Shown one piece after another: positions 61,862 through 64,000 of a DNA stretch of 64,000 nt. The notes beneath the pieces were generated by a model, which had not been told where the DNA came from, made no database searches, and saw only the letters and a program-made list of their open reading frames with translations. This stretch comes from an uncultured Collinsella sp. Its GTDB lineage: Bacteria; Actinomycetota; Coriobacteriia; Coriobacteriales; Coriobacteriaceae. The position numbers and the translations under genes were made by a program. Positions within the stretch are counted from its first letter, which is position 1. Every line of letters starts with the position of its first letter. The DNA lies in NCBI GenBank assembly GCA_902491565.1, contig CABUIE010000005.1:62001-126000 (forward strand), written 5' to 3'.

Positions 61862-61899
61862 AAAAAACGTGTCCCGGCGACCGTTACCATTCCGCCGGG
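61862..61899 (-). promoter_or_regulatory. Attenuator-like hairpin in the metK leader
   Basis: On the minus strand CCCGGCG (61893-61899) pairs with CGCCGGG (61873-61879) around a 13-nt loop, then TTTTTT at 61862-61867, 12 nt before the metK start. A TATGAT box lies upstream at 61918-61923. It looks like a conditional terminator; no known SAM riboswitch signature is recognised. Confidence 0.5.
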
Positions 61900-61955
61900 C
61901 TCTCTATGCAAGGGCACATCATAGCGCGTAAATCAAACATTCACACCCTTTCCGC

Positions 61956-62047
61956 ACCTACTCATTGGGGACAGACTTAAATGACCAGCCTTAAATTAAG
62001 AAGGTCCCCAAAGACTGGTCATTTATGTCTGTCCCCAATGAGTAGGT
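61956..62047. repeat. Long inverted repeat between metK and gltX
   Basis: Arms 61956-61988 and 62015-62047 (33 nt, one mismatch) enclose 26 nt. The arm contains CATTGGGGACAGAC and TAAATGACCAG. It lies between the divergent metK and gltX genes, has no T-run and resembles REP/REPIN-type intergenic hairpins; no second copy is in the window. Confidence 0.7.
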
Positions 62048-62127
62048 CGGTGCCCTTTGTGCGGAGGTTGCTTTGATGCTTTATACTGGTGCGGTTAGAC
62101 ATCCATCCTGCAATCGAGGAGATTTCC

Positions 62128-63603
62128 ATGGCATCAGACGTTCGCGTCCGCTTTGCACCCTCACCGACGGGCAAGCTGCACATCGGCGGTGCCCGCACCG
62201 CTATCTATAACTGGGCTTTCGCCCGTGCTAACGGTGGCACGTTCATCCTGCGCATTGACGACACCGACCCCACCCGCTCCACCGACGAGAACACGCAGAT
62301 CATCCTGCGCGCCATGCGTTGGCTGGGCCTGGACTGGGACGAGGGTCCCGAGGTGGGCGGCGACTTTGGCCCCTACGCCCAGACCGAGCGCCTGGACCTG
62401 TATAAGCAGGCCGCCCAGAAGCTTTGGGACGAGGGCAAGGCCTATCCCTGCTTCTGCACCAAGGAGCAGCTCGACGCCGACCGCAAGGCCGCGCAGGAGC
62501 GCAAGGACCCCTTCCAGGGCTATCAGCGCCGTTGCCGCGATCTTGATCCCGAGGAGGCCCGCCGCCGCATCGAGGCCGGCGAGTCCTACGTCCTGCGCAT
62601 TAAGGTGCCCGAGGACCGCGGAGACGTCGTCATCCACGACGCCGTCCACGGCGAGGTGACCTTCGACGCCAAGGAGCTCGACGACTTTGTCATCTTCCGC
62701 TCCGACGGCACGCCCACGTACAACTTCGCGACCGTCGTCGACGACGCCATGATGAAGATCACCCATGTCATCCGTGGCGACGACCACCTGTCCAACACCC
62801 CGCGCCAGGTCATGGTCTACGAGGCCCTCGGCGCGCCCGTGCCCACGTTCGCGCACATCTCCATGATCCTGGGCGCCGACGGCAAGAAGCTCTCCAAGCG
62901 CCACGGCGCCACCTCGGTGGAGGAATACCGCGACGCCGGCTACCTGTCCGACGCCTTCGTTAACTACCTGGCGCTGCTCGGCTGGTCGCTCGACGGCGAG
63001 ACCACGATCATCCCACGCGATGTCCTGGCCAGCAAGTTCTCGCTCGACCGCATCTCCAAAAACCCGGCGACCTTCGACCCCAAGAAGCTCGATTGGGTTA
63101 ACGCCGAGTACATCAACGGCATGTCCGATGCTCAGTTTGCCGACGAGATCATGGTTCCCGAGCTGCACGAGGCGGGTCTCATCGAGGGTAATGTCGAGTA
63201 CGGCGAGGACTGGATCGACGCGCTTGCCGCCATCGTCAAGCCGCGCACCAAGATGCCGGCCGACGCCGTGACCGTCGCCGCCCCCATCTTTGCTACGGCC
63301 GAGACGCTCGAGTATGACGAGAAGTCCGTCAACAAGGGCCTGGCCAAGGAGGGCATGGGCGCCATTCTGGATGCCGCCAAGGCCGCGCTCGAGGGTGTGG
63401 ACGAGTGGGCGGCTGCCAACATTGACGCTGCGCTTGAGCCACTGCCTGAGCAGATGGACCTTAAGAAGCGCGTGGTGTTCCAGGCCGTGCGCGTCGCCGT
63501 CTGCGGCAACATGGTGAGCCCCCCGCTGGGCGAGACCATGGCGCTCGTCGGCCGCGACGACTGCCTGGCGCGCATCGACCGCGCCCGCACGATGGCACTG
63601 TAA
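62128..63603 (+). CDS. gltX: Glutamate--tRNA ligase
   Basis: GluRS (491 residues), class I: HIGH motif APSPTGKLHIGGARTA and KMSKS-type KKLSKRHGATSVEEY, zinc-like CFCTKEQLDADR region, and RGDDHLSNTPRQ. Start 62128 with GAGGAG; the frame from GTG 62089 is unlikely. It charges tRNA-Glu such as the two copies at 28.8 kb, and possibly tRNA-Gln if GatCAB is present elsewhere. Confidence 0.95.
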   Translation: MASDVRVRFAPSPTGKLHIGGARTAIYNWAFARANGGTFILRIDDTDPTRSTDENTQIILRAMRWLGLDWDEGPEVGGDFGPYAQTERLDLYKQAAQKLWDEGKAYPCFCTKEQLDADRKAAQERKDPFQGYQRRCRDLDPEEARRRIEAGESYVLRIKVPEDRGDVVIHDAVHGEVTFDAKELDDFVIFRSDGTPTYNFATVVDDAMMKITHVIRGDDHLSNTPRQVMVYEALGAPVPTFAHISMILGADGKKLSKRHGATSVEEYRDAGYLSDAFVNYLALLGWSLDGETTIIPRDVLASKFSLDRISKNPATFDPKKLDWVNAEYINGMSDAQFADEIMVPELHEAGLIEGNVEYGEDWIDALAAIVKPRTKMPADAVTVAAPIFATAETLEYDEKSVNKGLAKEGMGAILDAAKAALEGVDEWAAANIDAALEPLPEQMDLKKRVVFQAVRVAVCGNMVSPPLGETMALVGRDDCLARIDRARTMAL

Positions 63604-63626
63604 TCGCTGCGCAAACGTTTGTATCC

Positions 63627-63660
63627 GAGCCCCGTTCACCCCGAGCGGGGCTCTTGTTTC
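63627..63660 (+). terminator. Rho-independent terminator after gltX
   Basis: GAGCCCCG (63627-63634) with CGGGGCTC (63646-63653), then TTGTTTC. Confidence 0.7.
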
Positions 63661-63692
63661 TGTAGACGTATGGGATAGGAGGTGCTGGGGCC

Positions 63693-64000
63693 ATGGCCGA
63701 GCAACTGTCGCTGTTTGGTTCGCCGGAACCTGAGGAGACTACGGTGGTACCGGCATCCGCTGCTGCCCCGGCAAAGCCCGAGCCTGCGCCTGAGCCCATC
63801 GCCGCCTACGCGAGTGTGGTTCTTGACATCCCCACCCGTGCGCTGTCCGAACCATTTGCTTACGGCATTCCCGAGTCCCTTGCCAACGACGCCCAGGTCG
63901 GATCGACGGTCCTGGTCCACTTTGGCACCCGTGCCGCCGCAGGCTACATTGTCGACATCGCGCCCGAGCTGGCCAACCTGCAAGGTAACGACGCCCTCGA
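63693..64000 (+). CDS. priA: Primosomal protein N' (PriA), N-terminal part
   Basis: An open frame from ATG 63693 (AGGAGG 13 nt upstream) running off the window. After an Ala/Pro/Glu-rich start of about 35 residues come YASVVLDIPTRALSEPFAYG, IPESLANDAQVGSTVLVHFG and TRAAAGYIVDIA, the 3'-DNA-binding domain pattern of PriA helicases that restart replication forks. The helicase domain is outside the window, so the call rests on this domain alone. Confidence 0.75.
   Translation, partial: MAEQLSLFGSPEPEETTVVPASAAAPAKPEPAPEPIAAYASVVLDIPTRALSEPFAYGIPESLANDAQVGSTVLVHFGTRAAAGYIVDIAPELANLQGNDAL

Noticed and set aside
61850..61925. Known SAM riboswitch before metK
   Set aside because: The hairpin is too short and lacks the SAM-I, SAM-II or SAM-IV core motifs I could check; reported only as attenuator-like.
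62161..63639. 492-codon minus-strand frame opposite gltX
   Set aside because: Shadow of gltX, no motif.

Overview
The window looks like a chromosomal segment of a Gram-positive, GC-rich gut actinobacterium of the class Coriobacteriia, most likely Collinsella or a close relative. This is inferred from the gene order (alaS-ruvX-mltG-yqeG-aroK-aroB-M24 peptidase-efp-asp23-nusB-xseB-tlyA-nadK-recN), the protein families and the composition. No database search was possible.

Layout. 1-5.5 kb: the end of an HD-domain dGTPase-like gene, rarA, and a stress module (DUF948-like anchor, RsbW-like anti-sigma factor, SigB/F/G-type sigma factor, AI-2E family permease). 5.9-19.1 kb: a long housekeeping run from alaS to recN, in which the aroB homologue has lost nearly all catalytic residues. 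19.2-27.1 kb: a sugar phosphotransferase block with an RpiR regulator divergent from a fructose-type PTS EIIBCA, then HPr, EI and two tandem PfkB kinases. 27.2-31.1 kb: cca, two identical tRNA-Glu(CTC) genes, a flippase-like membrane protein and a TetR regulator with a probable operator.

31.1-53.1 kb: a visibly more CGCG-rich cobalamin island bounded on both sides by dead transposase fragments (IS3-type on the left, IS21-type on the right). It has two divergent arms. The leftward arm follows a cobalamin riboswitch and encodes an exported CbiK-type chelatase with a combined Tat and lipobox signal, two lipoproteins carrying a NEAT-like pattern, and a FecCD/BtuCD-type ABC transporter. The rightward arm is a tightly overlapping operon for the anaerobic pathway: cbiF, cbiD, cbiL remnant, cbiG, cbiH, cbiET, cbiA, cobT, cobU, cobS, cobU'-cobC, cbiB, cobD, cbiP, cobO, cbiC, cbiJ. 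The only visibly broken step is CbiL (C20 methylation), reduced to 77 codons by an in-frame internal deletion.

53.2-64 kb: a MacB-type efflux system with HlyD-like adaptor, an L,D-transpeptidase, a fused L-serine ammonia-lyase, metK, gltX and the start of priA.

The intergenic DNA carries several long inverted repeats. Most notable is a family with two copies here (22571-22722 and 60281-60401). The copies share a nearly identical core of about 68 nt, including a compensatory base change in its stem, but each copy has its own unrelated, perfectly self-complementary arms. A second repeat family is a REP-like hairpin at 22395-22467 and 53134-53202.
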